A stretch of 64,000 nucleotides of DNA, from contig VDFB02000003.1 of assembly GCA_007258455.2 (NCBI GenBank), positions 37,265,733 to 37,329,732 on the forward strand, given 5' to 3'. Source of the DNA: Sequoia sempervirens. Taxonomy: Eukaryota; Streptophyta; Pinopsida; Cupressales; Cupressaceae. The notes under the pieces are model-generated. The model was not told the origin of the DNA and did no database searches. It saw nothing but the letters and a program-made list of their open reading frames with translations. Both the position numbers and the translations under genes were made by a program. Position 1 is the stretch's first letter; every line of letters starts with the position of its first letter. Positions 24,712 to 36,800 of this stretch are shown in pieces.

Positions 24712-25414
24712 CATAGTTCCACGGAGTTTCCCAATGGTGAGCGTGGGAACATGGGCACGGGGGGATGAAGGGCCTAACTTTGGGGACGGTAGAGGGATGG
24801 CGGTGGGGGGTGGCACTGAAATACATATAGTACTTGAAAAAATAGTTATAAAAAGATGTATAAGTATAAGAATTACAAATGAAACTTTGGAAAACTAGTT
24901 TTAAACATTTGAATCTTGAAGTGAACATTAACTTGATGTCACTCCTCTTCTTGATCCGCCTCAACCCTCTTGCTCTTTATTCTCACTCCTTCACCTTATA
25001 CTTGCAGCTCTCACTCTTACACTCACACTATTCGCTTCTTGTTGATTTGTTTTTGTGAATTAAAATGAGGATTAGAGGCAGTTTTATAGAGTTTATGGGG
25101 TTTGGGTGGAGACCATAGGCCATTAGGGTTCAGCCTTGGGCATGGAGTTCAAAGAAAAACTTGACTTTTTTTTTTAAACGTTTTGGTCTTCTGGCTGGAG
25201 AAGACTCCTCGGCATCCCCAAGATGGTCAGGAGACTCCTAGGAGTCTCCCTGACTTCGTCCCCAATGTCTTGGCAACGTTTTGGAGACGATGGTGCTGGT
25301 GGCAAGGCGGGAGGGGGATGTCTCCCCCAAGTCTCCAAGATGTCCCCATCTCAGAAATGTGGGGTTTTTTTTTGGGGGGTGGGGAGGGGGTGTGGGAATC
25401 CACATGGAATGCTG
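24712..25414. mobile_element. short non-autonomous hAT-like element in intron 1
   Basis: A 703-bp block that is far more GC-rich than its surroundings. Its left end is CATAGTTCCACGGAG; the reverse complement of its right end is CAGCATTCCATGTGG, a 9 of 15 match. It is flanked by TGATTAAG (24704-24711) and TGATTAAT (25415-25422), a 7 of 8 match for a hAT 8-bp target duplication. The inside has G-rich runs and many GGAGAC/GTCTCC motifs in both directions but no transposase. The ends resemble the CATAGTTG ends of hAT-1. Confidence 0.5.
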
Positions 25415-25509
25415 TGATTAATTAACTGTAGTAGGAAATTTTTCTAATGTGTTTTAACTTTTATTTTTACATTCCATTTTGAATGAGGCAGGGTGTATTC
25501 AATATCTCC

Positions 25510-26145
25510 AAACATGACTAGGAAATATGATGTCTTTGCCCACAATGGAATATCTGCACGCATGTTGACTTATTTGAGTGAAGTTATCATGTAGAAATAC
25601 AGTTTCCATTACATAAGGGAGTGCTTGATTACCAATTGATGACACTCTTGCAAAGCATAGCAGGGAGATTTGGACTTTGCTCAGACATGGCAGACCAACA
25701 CACCAAGTTGACTGGGACTTAGACCAAACTAATAAAGATTTGGCAAATTGATGAAAAAATTAACACAGGAAATTGCAAAAAGATGTTATTTTTTTCATTC
25801 CACAAGAATATAATTTAAAAGATGTCCAAATATGACTAGGGAACCTGCTTTGTTGTTCCCTGACACTTGTCAGCTCATATGTCTACCTACTAAAGTGAAA
25901 TGAGCATGTAGAAACACTCTTGAGATGCATTACTAAATGTCTGACTACCCATTGATGTCTCTCTGCAAAACATGGTACAAAGACTTGGATTTTGCAAGGA
26001 TTTGGCAAGACTGATACACCAAGTTGGGTTGGAATTGAATCAATCTCATCAAGGTTTGGCAAATTGAAGAAGCATAAATATAAGAAGTTGCACAATGATG
26101 TTATTTTCTTTATTCCACAAGAGTACAATTTAAAGTCCATCCAAT
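25510..26145 (+). repeat. diverged tandem duplication of about 315 bp
   Basis: Two successive copies share a series of landmarks: CATGTAGAAA, CCAATTGATG or CCATTGATGT, ACACCAAGTTG, TTTGGCAAATTGA, and ATTCCACAAGA followed by AATTTAAA. Copy 1 ends near 25828 and copy 2 near 26145. Identity by eye is about 75%, so the event is old. Confidence 0.65.
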
Positions 26146-28839
26146 AACACTAGGCAATCTGTTTTTGTTTTCCCTAAATGGTTATGTGCTCTTCCATTGA
26201 TTGGATGGGGAAAATTGAAACAAAAGGAGTTTTGGTTGTGTTCGAATTCTCTCTCTTTTTTCTTTTTCCTTTTTATTTTGTGTTTTGATATGGGATGAAT
26301 TTTGCTTAGTGTAGCTGAGTTTGTCTGATTGAACTCATTTGTGGTCACTCATGAAGTGGACTTGTAATTTTTATAAAGATTTAGCAATTTGTGCTGCAAT
26401 GCTGTAAAGATTATTGAGCTTCCATTGTTGTATTTAACAATTAAAATAATTGCAATAGCATGTAGATCAAGTTTAATGAATTTCTTGTTTGCAAATGACT
26501 TGGGATGTTTGGTGCTTGTTAATACACATCTATATTTCTGAGATGCATGGGATTTTGGGGAAGCCTTTTGATCAATTGTCAACTGCATGTGCAAAACATA
26601 GGTTCTAATAAATGCATTTATCGTAATCTTTGACTATTAAATTATATGCATTACAAATATTGATGTATCCATTAATTTGTGCACTACATTGGAGGGTTCA
26701 AAATGCCGGAGGGTTCAAAATGCTTTATCATATGTAGAAAAAGCTTAAGTTGGAAATCTGCATCCGTATGTCTTCCATTGCAAGAAAGTATGGCTGATAT
26801 TGTGTCTTCCAGGTTTATAAAATCTAAGCTTAGGTGTGGATATTTTTCTAGGTATTTTTTGTTTGGAAGCCAAAATTCTATTGAAGACAAGTGGCTAGGG
26901 TACAAAAATAAATAATACTCATAAGAAAAGAAGTGCCAAGCATAATATTTGTACCTTGTTTCTGTTCCTATCCTTTTGAAGCTAGAAAACATAAATACAA
27001 TTTAAAATAACAGCATAGGTTCTCTAAACATAAGAAGACAAATAGCAGTGATTACTATCTATTTGTTCCAAGTTATGATGGACAGGTTGAAAATTTAAGT
27101 TCATATGTGAGTGGGATGGGGATTGTTGCAAATAGTATTATGAACCATAGTTGTGCCAGAGGCTCCTATTCTGAAACCAGAAACGATTTTTTAAAACTAA
27201 GCTTGTCAAAACTGATCCTAATCTCATTAATGTTTTGGGTTATCTTGTGAGGAAAAATGGAAAACAGTGTATGAGGTAAAACTGTCTTGAATTATGATGG
27301 GAAGCTCCTTTATTCAAAACTAAAAGACGTATTCACAGAAAGAGTATTCACAAGTATTCACAAGATTTTTATCTGGGTTTTTCAGCATACTGTGAAAGTA
27401 ACACATAAAATACTATTTTTGTTTTCTGCAAATAGATATAAGCTGAAATAACATTCAACACTACATGTGAAAGCTTTTAAGGATTTTTGGTAACACAAAC
27501 GCATATGCTTGAATTTCTAAATGAATCAGAGAGTACTGAAATTACATTCATGCACACAAGAAAGATAAGATTACTGAACTCAAAAATATTAAGTCCACAT
27601 AACTTTGTAATCAAGCAGATGATTAGTAAAGTAGTGACCAAATTCCATTTGTATAAGTAGCACACTTAGGCACATGGCCTAGATTTGTACCTTTTATTTC
27701 TCTTAACTTTTAGATTTACTCGCACAAGAGAGAGAAAATGGTTTGAACAATGAAATTGCATTTAGTGAACAAAACTCACCATAAGCTTCTACAATATGCA
27801 AAGGATTTATTTATAAGGTTTCCATAAACTATTTGGAACCTTGCATGTAGTTACCAAAAGCAAATCAGGTTTACTCTCAATTACCATTTAAAATTGCACA
27901 AAAAATGGCAGAAAATAGCTCCCATTGAGCTAAAAAATAATATCTCTGAAACTCAAAAAATAACTCTGTAAATTTGCCTTCTTATAAATAGACCATATCT
28001 AAAAATATATCCTCTGCAAAAATAGATCATCTTCTGAAAATAGCTCATCTTTTGAAGAGAAAGCTTGCTCCTCTAAAGTTGGATCCATGGTTATTACCTT
28101 GTTGAAACCTTTCTTGGTTTTGTAGTCCCAGTATCTCTTAACAGCAGCCCTGACATCATTTGGATCAGTTAAATAAATACAATGGAACCTGGATTTGCAT
28201 GGCTGACCACATCTTCATTCTGCCTGATTATCTTCTTGTTCTCAATATCAATGACATGAGTTAAATCAGGAAGTTTGTTGGTCTTATTTGTACTAAATCC
28301 AGGAACAATTTCAAGGTTTTCTTTGATTCAGTATACCTGAAATTTGACCATCGTGGCCTTGAATTCATCCTTTTTTTAATAATAATTCAATCAAGCAGTA
28401 ATAACTTTAAGAAACCTCCCTTTGAAAAAAGATATAAAATCCTGGCGAATATTTCATTTTTATGGGAAAAATACAAATTTCTATTAGCAAATCTTTCCTT
28501 TTTCTTGAAAAAAATATTAATTTTATTGGCAATTTTTTTTTAAAAAATAACTAGAAATTTGTAGAAAATCTTGGCAAATCATGCTGAAAAATAGGCAAAT
28601 CACAAATGAATTAATTGCCATGGAAAATCCTTTATTTTTTAAATTCCTATGGAAACTTAAGGGCCTGAGGGTGGCAATGATTGACTAATTTAAGGTGTAG
28701 TGCTCATTTTTATAATTCCATAATTCTATAATGTTTTAAATTGATTTGTCACCACTATTAATTTTATTTACAATATAATGGTTTGGGTTCTATTTTGTGG
28801 GCCAAACTGTAACCATAGAGCTCTAATGCCCATGGGGCC

Positions 28840-29038
28840 CAAATGCAATTTTAGGCCCCATGGGCATTGGAGATTTGTGAGTACATTTTGACCCATGGAA
28901 TTTAATCCCATCTATCAGATTATAAATCTTCAATGACCCAAATACAATTTTGGGCTCGATGGGCATTGTAGCTTTGTAGGTACATTTTAACCCATGCAAT
29001 ACAACCCCAACCGTTAGGATGTAAATAAAATCAATGGT
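28840..29038 (+). repeat. tandem duplication of a 99-bp unit
   Basis: CAAATGCAATTTTAGGCCCC at 28840 recurs as CAAATACAATTTTGGGCTCG at 28939. Both copies share GATGGGCATT or CATGGGCATT and GTACATTTT(G/A)ACCCATG. Identity is around 80%. Confidence 0.7.
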
Positions 29039-31289
29039 CGTGATTAAAAATTGGTGATATGGCCTTGAAGTAACTATATAGTATTATTGGCGAATCAATC
29101 ATTTTATATTACAACTAATAAAATTTAGGCAAATCGGATCTAATTAGGTATTGAATATTGTGGCGTTTTTTAATTTTAAAAGTTTAATAAAATAAATGTT
29201 TTGGTGGTTTAACCAAGACTAGAATAAAATTTTATAAAAATGTGGCGATTCAGGTCACCTTACATCTTGTACTATTAGCCAAATTTTGAATCCCCAATTT
29301 CAACTATTAGCCAATTGATGATATTAGCCACTGAAAAAATCATTACACTTGAGGGAGTCTATAGGGGCACCCACGTGGACAGATGGAGCATAAACAGTAC
29401 AATAGTAATGGAATGGATCATAACGGTCACTAAGGACAGAATATAAAGAGCTGGTTACAGCAATGAGGTACCATCAAGATAGTACAAAAACTGCAGAGAC
29501 CACCAGATTATGGGTCACCTTGAGGCCAACCAACACTTGGCCCGCATCCACATAGAATGCATGCAGAACATGAGCTTCTGTCCTCATAGATCTTAACTAC
29601 TTAGAATCCTCCTTGTCTCCCATTTTCGTAGGAAGAGGCAACATTGGCCTCGTAGACCCTGCACCTAGCACCACATTATTACTTTCCAAAATATTATTTG
29701 ACAGTGCAAAAGGCATACCTTCAAATTGGTTCAGGAGTGGGAGCTTGAGAAGCCACAATCTATGTTCCATAAAAAGGAATGGAAGTCACCATCTTTTCCA
29801 CAAAATCTCTCCTAATGGATGCCTTAGATTTTGGCGTACCATTCAACCCCATCTTTCATCACCCAAAACAACTTTGACAAACCCTAACGTAGCTGGATTG
29901 GTGCAATTAAAAATCAGGGAAAGCCTTCTATCGGACAGTATACCTCTCCTTTTATGTGGGGTTTGCCTGTGTTGGACTTAGGAGCCATAACACCTATTCA
30001 CCTGCCTAAAAAGCCACAAATACCCACCTACAGCCAACACCAAACAATCAACCTATCTCTAGCCACCTCAAATTATGCTAAGTCAAAAACACCACTGCCA
30101 CAATATATAGGCAAAACTGCCTCCTCAACAAATGATATTCCTGCATCACACGCTTTAGAATCTTGCGGGCTCAATAGCCTAGGGGTTTGAATTTTGATTG
30201 CTACTTCAAAAGAATAGCAAGATTAATCTGCTCCAATGAAACTTCACTATTGATGAGCTTTCTAATTGTTCATAGTCTTGCTCATTCTTAAAAACAGTTA
30301 TCTTCTTGTAAACCATATTACAAAGTGTGATAGGTCCATACTTTCACAGCCAATCAATATTTATCATGGTTATGATTAATAGTTAATATGAAGAGCCAGG
30401 GGTATTCGAATTATGAACACATACAAATTCATTTGTAACTTTTAAGATGATCCATACACTCTTACGAAGTAGATTGTATTTGAAAATTTGAAAACTCTTT
30501 GCCTCTAGTTATTATTAATGCAATATGAAGTATGCATTGTGCAATGCAATGTAATCAGTGATATGAACACATATGACAAAAACCTATATTCCTCAATTCA
30601 TTGGCCAAACTCTCAGGTCTAATTACTCTCTATATCTATATGCTTTTGAAATGCCTTTAAATTTAAAAAACAGCAGGTTTTTCTCCTTTTTTTAACCTTT
30701 TTTTAAAATCTGATTTTTTTCCCAACTAAATCCCAATTTTTTCATATTTTACTATCAAGGCTTAGAGGATCAAATCCAACACAAGAACTTGGATGGTTTG
30801 AAGGTTCATTCTCAACATAGTGCTCATAGAGCAGCCTTGTGTCAAAATCAGAATTCATTGACCAATTTCTTAGGAATATCACAGACAACAATATTTTTAT
30901 CCTTGTTTTGCTTGAGATGCAAGATCAGCCTCTCACTAACTGTCCTGAGATAATAATAATGTATGATCTGAGCAAGATAAAAGTCTTCTTTATAGCCAGG
31001 TCAATCCATAAGTCTTTAGGTTATCTGCATACCAATGTCCCACATTTTCAATTTCATCTGAACAGCATTGAAAACAATATATCTTTTGGGAAAGCCAAAT
31101 GTCCATCCCATGAACAACTTTCCTGAAATTTTTAAATCGTCTTTTCATCCCTTCCCTCCATCCATAGCCATGGACATGTCAATAAAATGTGAGTAGCATG
31201 GTCAGGTTGACTCCAGATGTGTTTTAGGTATGGGATAGTGGAGAATGAAAAGAAAAATACATAAAAATAAAAAAATAAATATACATGCG

Positions 31290-31313
31290 CACACACACAC
31301 ACACACACACACA
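31290..31313 (+). repeat. CA dinucleotide microsatellite
   Basis: Uninterrupted CA repeat of about 12 units after ATGCG. A shorter TGTGTGTGTG run lies at about 31397-31406 and could pair with it in a transcript of the intron. Confidence 0.9.
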
Positions 31314-32117
31314 TATTTGTTTCTGTGTGCAGATTTTTCTGATTAATAACATTTAGAAATGGTAGCCAATGAAGACAATTGATGTACTTAGGAATGTGTG
31401 TGTGTGCACACCTTTTTCAGAACAATACCAATTAGAAGTGGTACTGGTAGCAAATGATGAGAATTGATGTACCTGGAGATGGCAGGAAGCTTTGGGCACA
31501 GTCTCTTGAAGCCTAGAGATGTACAAATCCACTAGTGTCATACCTGAATTGTATGCCCATCTCGGAGACATGCACCAGGGATCATGAGACATGTCTCCTG
31601 GTTTCTATGATAAGTAACAAATATAGCATCATAGCAATACATGCATTGGGCATTTTTTTTAATTGGATTGAAATAACATGCAGTCGAAGACATTTATCGT
31701 CCAAAGAGATGTCTATATGATAATTGGGTTTCATCTGAAATTTGAAACTCTCCTCTATTAATGAGGTTGGTGTTCTATTACACTGCCAAATAGCCTCCTT
31801 CCTCCAATGGAAAATATGAAATACTTAATCAATGTTCAATACTATTCATAGAATATTTCATTTACTACAACTGAACTGCCTAGAAGCTATATTCTAGTTT
31901 ATTGAAAATTAAAAGAACCACTTATTAATTTTAGAAGTATGTTGTTCTTTGATATTCATGTTTGTTATACATAGAAGCTATTTAATTCTCATCCTGTTAT
32001 TGGATGCTTAATCTGTCAGGAGTTTGAGGTTTTGACAAGCTAATTTGCAAGTATTTCTGAGTGCCGTTTGAAATTTCCATCATTCACATGAAAATAGGGT
32101 TAATGGAAAATATTGTA

Positions 32118-32265
32118 CACATAAAAAATAGGCAGTTCAAGTTGTCTGAGAAGGGAACTTCTAGAACTACCTTTTACTTAGTGTTAATTGGCACATAAAA
32201 AATAGGCAGTTCAAGTTGTCTGAGAAGGGAACTTCTAGAACTACCTTTTACTTGGTGTTAATTGG
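32118..32265 (+). repeat. two almost identical 74-bp tandem copies
   Basis: The unit starting CACATAAAAAATAGGCAG occurs at 32118 and again at 32192, and the copies differ at only about one base (ACTTAGTG versus ACTTGGTG). The duplication must be recent. It lies about 360 bases before the first coding exon of the AAA+ gene. Confidence 0.9.
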
Positions 32266-32627
32266 CACATGCAAAAGTAAAAGTCTTTATCTTTGGATAC
32301 CTTATAGGCTAAATTGGTGTTTGCTGTTGCTTAGCAAGTGGTTATATTTGGTATCGTATTTCTTTATGCTTTAGGAATAACAGTTGGGATTACTTGAAAT
32401 TTGATAGTATGATGAACACTAATAAAGAAATCAAATAGAAACTGGTTCTTAAGAGCTTGCAGATTAGATTCCACAGATTTATTGTCTATTTATCTTTTGC
32501 CGTTGATTCATTTGTTCAGAACTTCAGAGTTGCTTGGAATTTTATTTATTTTTTGAAGCAGAAGCTGTATGCATGTCTTGAGCAATTTTATTTAATAGCT
32601 GATTCATATCTTTGACTGCAGAATCTG

Positions 32628-32926
32628 ATGGATGGAAGACTTGATAAAGCTCTATTTTTAGCACTTGCAGTTGGCATTGCTGCAGGAACAGCAGCTACAG
32701 TTACTTCTATAGGCTTTCCATATGCTTGTGGTGCTGCCTTTAATGCTCTTCAAGTCAGAAGAAAAAGAGAACAAAGAGAACTGAGAAATCGTCTTAAATC
32801 TGAAAAGAGTAAAAAGTCACCAGGCAAGCCTAAAGAAAGTCAGATCTATAAAGAGATACTTCAGAGAGCATTGATAGATTGGAAGGATATTGTTGTTTCA
32901 CTAGACAATTTCCCATATTTTTTATC
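32628..32926 (+). CDS. AAA+ ATPase gene, first coding exon (residues 1-99)
   Basis: This exon starts at 32622 after TTTGACTGCAG and has its ATG at 32628. It encodes a hydrophobic N-terminal segment (residues about 7-40, LFLALAVGIAAGTAA then GFPYACGAAF), probably a membrane anchor or targeting region. A basic stretch follows (RRKREQRELRNRLKSEKSKK), then WKDIVVSLDNFPYFLS. The FPYFLS box is a hallmark of the plant AAA+ group related to Arabidopsis At4g02480, At1g50140 and At1g64110, where it reads FPYYLSEN. The open frame runs into a stop only because it crosses the donor at 32927 (ATC|GTAAGT). The last codon is split with two bases here, and the next exon restores Ser. The start is the only ATG near the acceptor. 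Confidence 0.85.
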
Positions 32927-33732
32927 GTAAGTAGAGGGGTGGTTTCTATCATTTGGAACTTGGAATGGATTCTTTTTTTTTGGTGAGATTTTATTCTTAT
33001 GTATAGTGAAATTATTTAGCGTAATCTCTTCATGTAAAGTATCTTTTGCTTAGGAATGCTTGTGAGTCTATAATAGGATTTATATTGTCTATTTTAAAAA
33101 TTGAAACAACAGTTGCTTATTTGGTTTTTGATTGCAAAGAAAATGATTCAAGTCATCCACTCAAGTGTGCATTCTTTGCCATAAAATGGAATTTTTCTCA
33201 GCAAAACAGGTCTAAAGCTGCAGAAATGAGTACAGTGGTTTTTTTCTTAGGATGGCTTGCGAGTCTATGATAGGATTCATATTGTCTATTTTAAAAATTG
33301 AAACTACAGTTACTTATTTGTTTTTTGATTGCATTCTTTGCAGTCAAAAAAGAAAATGATTCAAGTCATCCACTCAAGTCTGCTTTCATTGCTATAAAAT
33401 GAAAATTTTCTCAGCAAAATAGGTCAAAAGCTGAAGAAATGAGCCCAGTGGTTTTTCTATTTTTCATTGGATGTCAAAATAAGACCTTTTTGAAATTTGA
33501 GCTCTGAGAATGATATAGGAGTGTATGATTTTAAGATCTTCATGTTACTTGATGTAACTTACCTGTTTTGGTCAATACTTTTCTTCTATAGTATCAAATT
33601 TTGATACAGTAATTATGGAAACTTGATAAAATGAGTAGGAGTAATGTGCATCGATCCTTTTATTTATTTCATACAAATTGTTTATGATAAAAAGAAGTTT
33701 ATATCCCAAAATTATTTGACTGTGGGTTACAG
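32927..33732 (+). other. intron 2 of the AAA+ gene (806 bp)
   Basis: GTAAGT donor at 32927 and GGGTTACAG acceptor ending at 33732. It holds a tandem duplication (33053-33460) and no coding motif. Confidence 0.85.
33053..33460 (+). repeat. tandem duplication of about 200 bp inside intron 2
   Basis: The stretch from AGGAATGCTTGTGAGTCTAT (33053) recurs from AGGATGGCTTGCGAGTCTAT (33250). Both copies continue through ATTGTCTATTTTAAAAATTG, GATTCAAGTCATCCACTCAA and TTTTCTCAGCAAAA. They are about 90% alike and differ by a small insertion near 33335-33350. Confidence 0.85.
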
Positions 33733-33854
33733 GGATAATACTAAGACTGCACTTCTGGATTCTGTATATACATTTCTGAAGAGGCCAGAATATATCAAGT
33801 ATGTATCAAATTTGGCCACTGTGAGTCCTCGAATTCTTGTGACTGGACCACCAG
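33733..33854 (+). CDS. AAA+ ATPase gene, second coding exon
   Basis: Between acceptor TTACAG (ends 33732) and donor GTGAGC (starts 33855). It encodes DNTKTALLDSVYTFLKRPEY, then IKYVSNLATVSPRILVTGPP, with the Gly codon split after its first base. Together with the previous exon this gives the family pattern FPYxLS-(D/E)NTK...SPRIL.(S/T)GP. The GPPG at the end is the start of a degenerate P-loop that in this family lacks the GKT of a true Walker A; the active AAA module lies further C-terminal. Phase 2 entry and phase 1 exit both agree with the neighbouring exons. Confidence 0.9.
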
Positions 33855-33855
33855 G

Positions 33856-36800
33856 TGAGCATCTTTTCTTCAATGTCTACATCTTCCACATAGAACTTTG
33901 ACTTGCCTCCAAAATTGAAATTATTAGCAGATTAGCTCACATGGGCGGTTTGAATTGAAGTTGCACGAAACATTGGACCAATAGCTGCAATATTGGGCCT
34001 CTATTTATTATTTAATATTATCTTGAATTTTGTTAAATAGTCACATGTTTATGTGATCTGTAATTAGTTTGGATATTCCACTACATAATTCATCAACACA
34101 AATCTTAATAACTCTCAATGTGCTTTGATAGATCAAGTTGCTGTTCCTTATTCCAAAAACAGAAAAAAAACTGCCCCTATGTCTTAAATATGATGTTGTT
34201 GAGTGTGTGTGACAAAGTTGAAGTAACAACAGCAATTGACCTGGAGAAACCCAAATAGGGAAAGAATTCTAGAAAAGTGAGGGATCTCTCCCTTATGTCA
34301 CTATCTGATTGAGCTATGACAAAGGTGTATTGCCTACTTGAGGCCTTCATGGACATCTCTTGAACATACAATATGCCCAAACACCTTTACAACTCCGGCA
34401 CCACCTCAGTACTTTCCAGTTTCCAATTACGCTTCTACTCTACAAGAATCCTGGGCTCAAGAAACACAAGTACAATTAAACCAAAATATAACTAAGAACC
34501 CCCCGCTTGGGGGTATTATACAAACAAGAGTTACATGAACCTTAAGGTAGGGGCCCAAGTCTCTCTGCAACTCAAAATGCTTCAGCTCATTTTGATCATG
34601 TGGGATCCTATTATTTTCTTATCTAGGACAGTTTTGGCTGCAAATGAAATCTTCCTGGCATCTACATACTTCATAATGTTTATTTCAGCCTAAGTTGAAA
34701 TTGTCACTATTAACTATTTTCCATGATGATACAAGTGCCCTCAGTGCCTGGATAACTAAGAGGACTTATGTGTTTGTTTTGCCTTCACATCTCTACTTTA
34801 TTTGTTTTCCTTCCAAAATGAATCTTAAGAGTTTCTACTAATGGTAGAATCATCATAAGAACCTCTTTAGTTACTATATTAGTTGATTCCACTAACTGTA
34901 TTAATCCATTTCAGATCGTTATGTTTTTGACCTAAATGTTATCACAATATTCAGTGTATATTTAGTGTTATCACTACTTTTTGGATAATTTCTTTGATAT
35001 TTCTTTTCGAATTTTTTGATGATTATTGTGATCTTTCCCTTTTTGGCTTAAACTTTCTTCAGTGTCAAGCATTCAAACTATTGCTCCTAAAACAAAATAA
35101 TAAAAATAAGAGGCTAATTTCTTGTTACAAGCTGGTGCTTGAGTCAGGCATTATGAATTGAAGCGAAGCATGGCATGCAAATAATATTTTATATCATGGC
35201 TTTGCTACCATGAAATAGGTAACTCTTAACTTCTTATACTTGACACATTGTGTAACAACTACCCAATTAATCACTAATAAAGTGTGGAAACTAGTGAATA
35301 ATACAAAGATAATGTAGATCTAATCTAGGGAAGTCAAGCATTGACTTAAATTTTTCTTTTACATATGAAAATGATTCCATATTCATTACCATAAACATAA
35401 TCCATTTACAATACTTGATATGACTATAAAACTGAATCATTATATGACATAGATGCAAGTACACTTGCCTTAAAACCAGATTGAAGACATACACAATAAT
35501 CCAATTATAGCAGCCATGCTCTTTCATAACCATTCAAGCTATAATATTGTAAACGGAAATTATAAGCAATTAAGAGTCATTTACTCATCTCAATCAATAA
35601 GACACATGATAAACAATATATCATCATTTTTAATACAAAACCATTTTCTTTCCTTAACTTGAAGTGAAAGAGAGAGAGAGCATTATCAAAGTGATATCCA
35701 CCCTACCACAAAGCATTAGCTTCCCCGTGCAACTCCACTAGAGAAGCCTGATCCATCACAAAGGGTCTAGCAGTGCGTGGCCAACATGCATGATGGAATC
35801 TTGCTCATTATGTGTATCATTGTCAAGGAAGCATACCTATATGCTAATGCAATGCATATTTAATGCACTCATCCATTGAACACATTTATATGAAAGATAA
35901 TGTAAGTCAACCCAAACAATGCACTCATGAAAGTAACCAAAGACAATTCAGGTTTATAGCATAGAATGTCCCGATCATCTCACTTTGATATCTTGACACT
36001 CTATAAGAGGAATAAAACAATACCCAAAGGACAAAGTCCATACTGGCATTAGATCAATAATATATTCTCAAAACAATAACATTATCAAGTAGTTCCCCAA
36101 GGAAACAATTCTATAATCTAATCATAATTCCCTATATCTTCTCACTCTAACTAATACAGGAGATGGAGTGTCTTACCTCCTCAATTGCTAATGCCTCAAA
36201 TTTAGAACCCTTTCTAGAAATTGGTCTAAGGGATGATATCATTCAATACGTTCACTCCATCACATAATAATGCATTTCCATTTAATGATAATATGCATTG
36301 AATTGCTTATTTTCATCATAAAATCACTTATTGATTTCAATCTGCTGATTACAACTGGACAAGACCGCATTTAAACAGTCATAACTTTTATGTCCCTTGG
36401 CAGAATTAAAATCTTTAATATGTTCAGGAATGGTGGTAAAACAAGGAATAAAACCCAGAAATGTTTTTCCAAGAGTCACAACCGTTTAAGAGCAGTTTTA
36501 TCTGCAATTTATCTCACTAGTTCTTATTAGAACAATAGTTTGATCACATGACAGTTTTATAGTATGTTGATAATTACCTTCATAAAGATGTTCTCATTAG
36601 ATTCGCTTAGTTTTAATGAATTATAGTTTTGAAATTCCCTATTCAATCTTAAAGGCATGTAAATTCTGTTCAAATTGGATTGATAACTTTCACCATTAAA
36701 TCAATAAATACTTCCTTTCATATGAAGGACCATTCTAGGCAGCAACTATTTTGAGTTCTAGCAATTTCTAATATTAAGATATCCAACAAATAACGTTAGG

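Larger units (their letters stand above)
23483..32621 (+). other. intron 1 of the AAA+ gene (about 9.1 kb)
   Basis: Bounded by GTAAAG at 23483 and TTTGACTGCAG at 32611-32621. It contains a short hAT-like element (24712-25414), a diverged duplication (25510-26145), a 99-bp duplication (28840-29038), a CA repeat (31290-31313) and a 74-bp duplication (32118-32265). The rest, including 26.2-28.8 kb and 29.1-31.2 kb, is AT-rich with no recognisable coding motif. The 122-codon open frame at 29613-29981 has no family that I know. Confidence 0.55.

Noticed and set aside
25183..25425. Open frames with Trp/Gly-rich composition
   Set aside because: They lie inside the GC-rich non-autonomous hAT-like element and have no domain.
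29613..30190. Two open plus frames (122 and 78 codons) in intron 1
   Set aside because: No recognisable motif, different frames, and no splice signals that fit the AAA+ gene. Left as unassigned intron sequence.
33046..33270. Open plus frame right after the first coding exon, as a possible extra exon
   Set aside because: It lies inside a local tandem duplication in intron 2. The flanking exons already join in phase to give an intact family motif without it.
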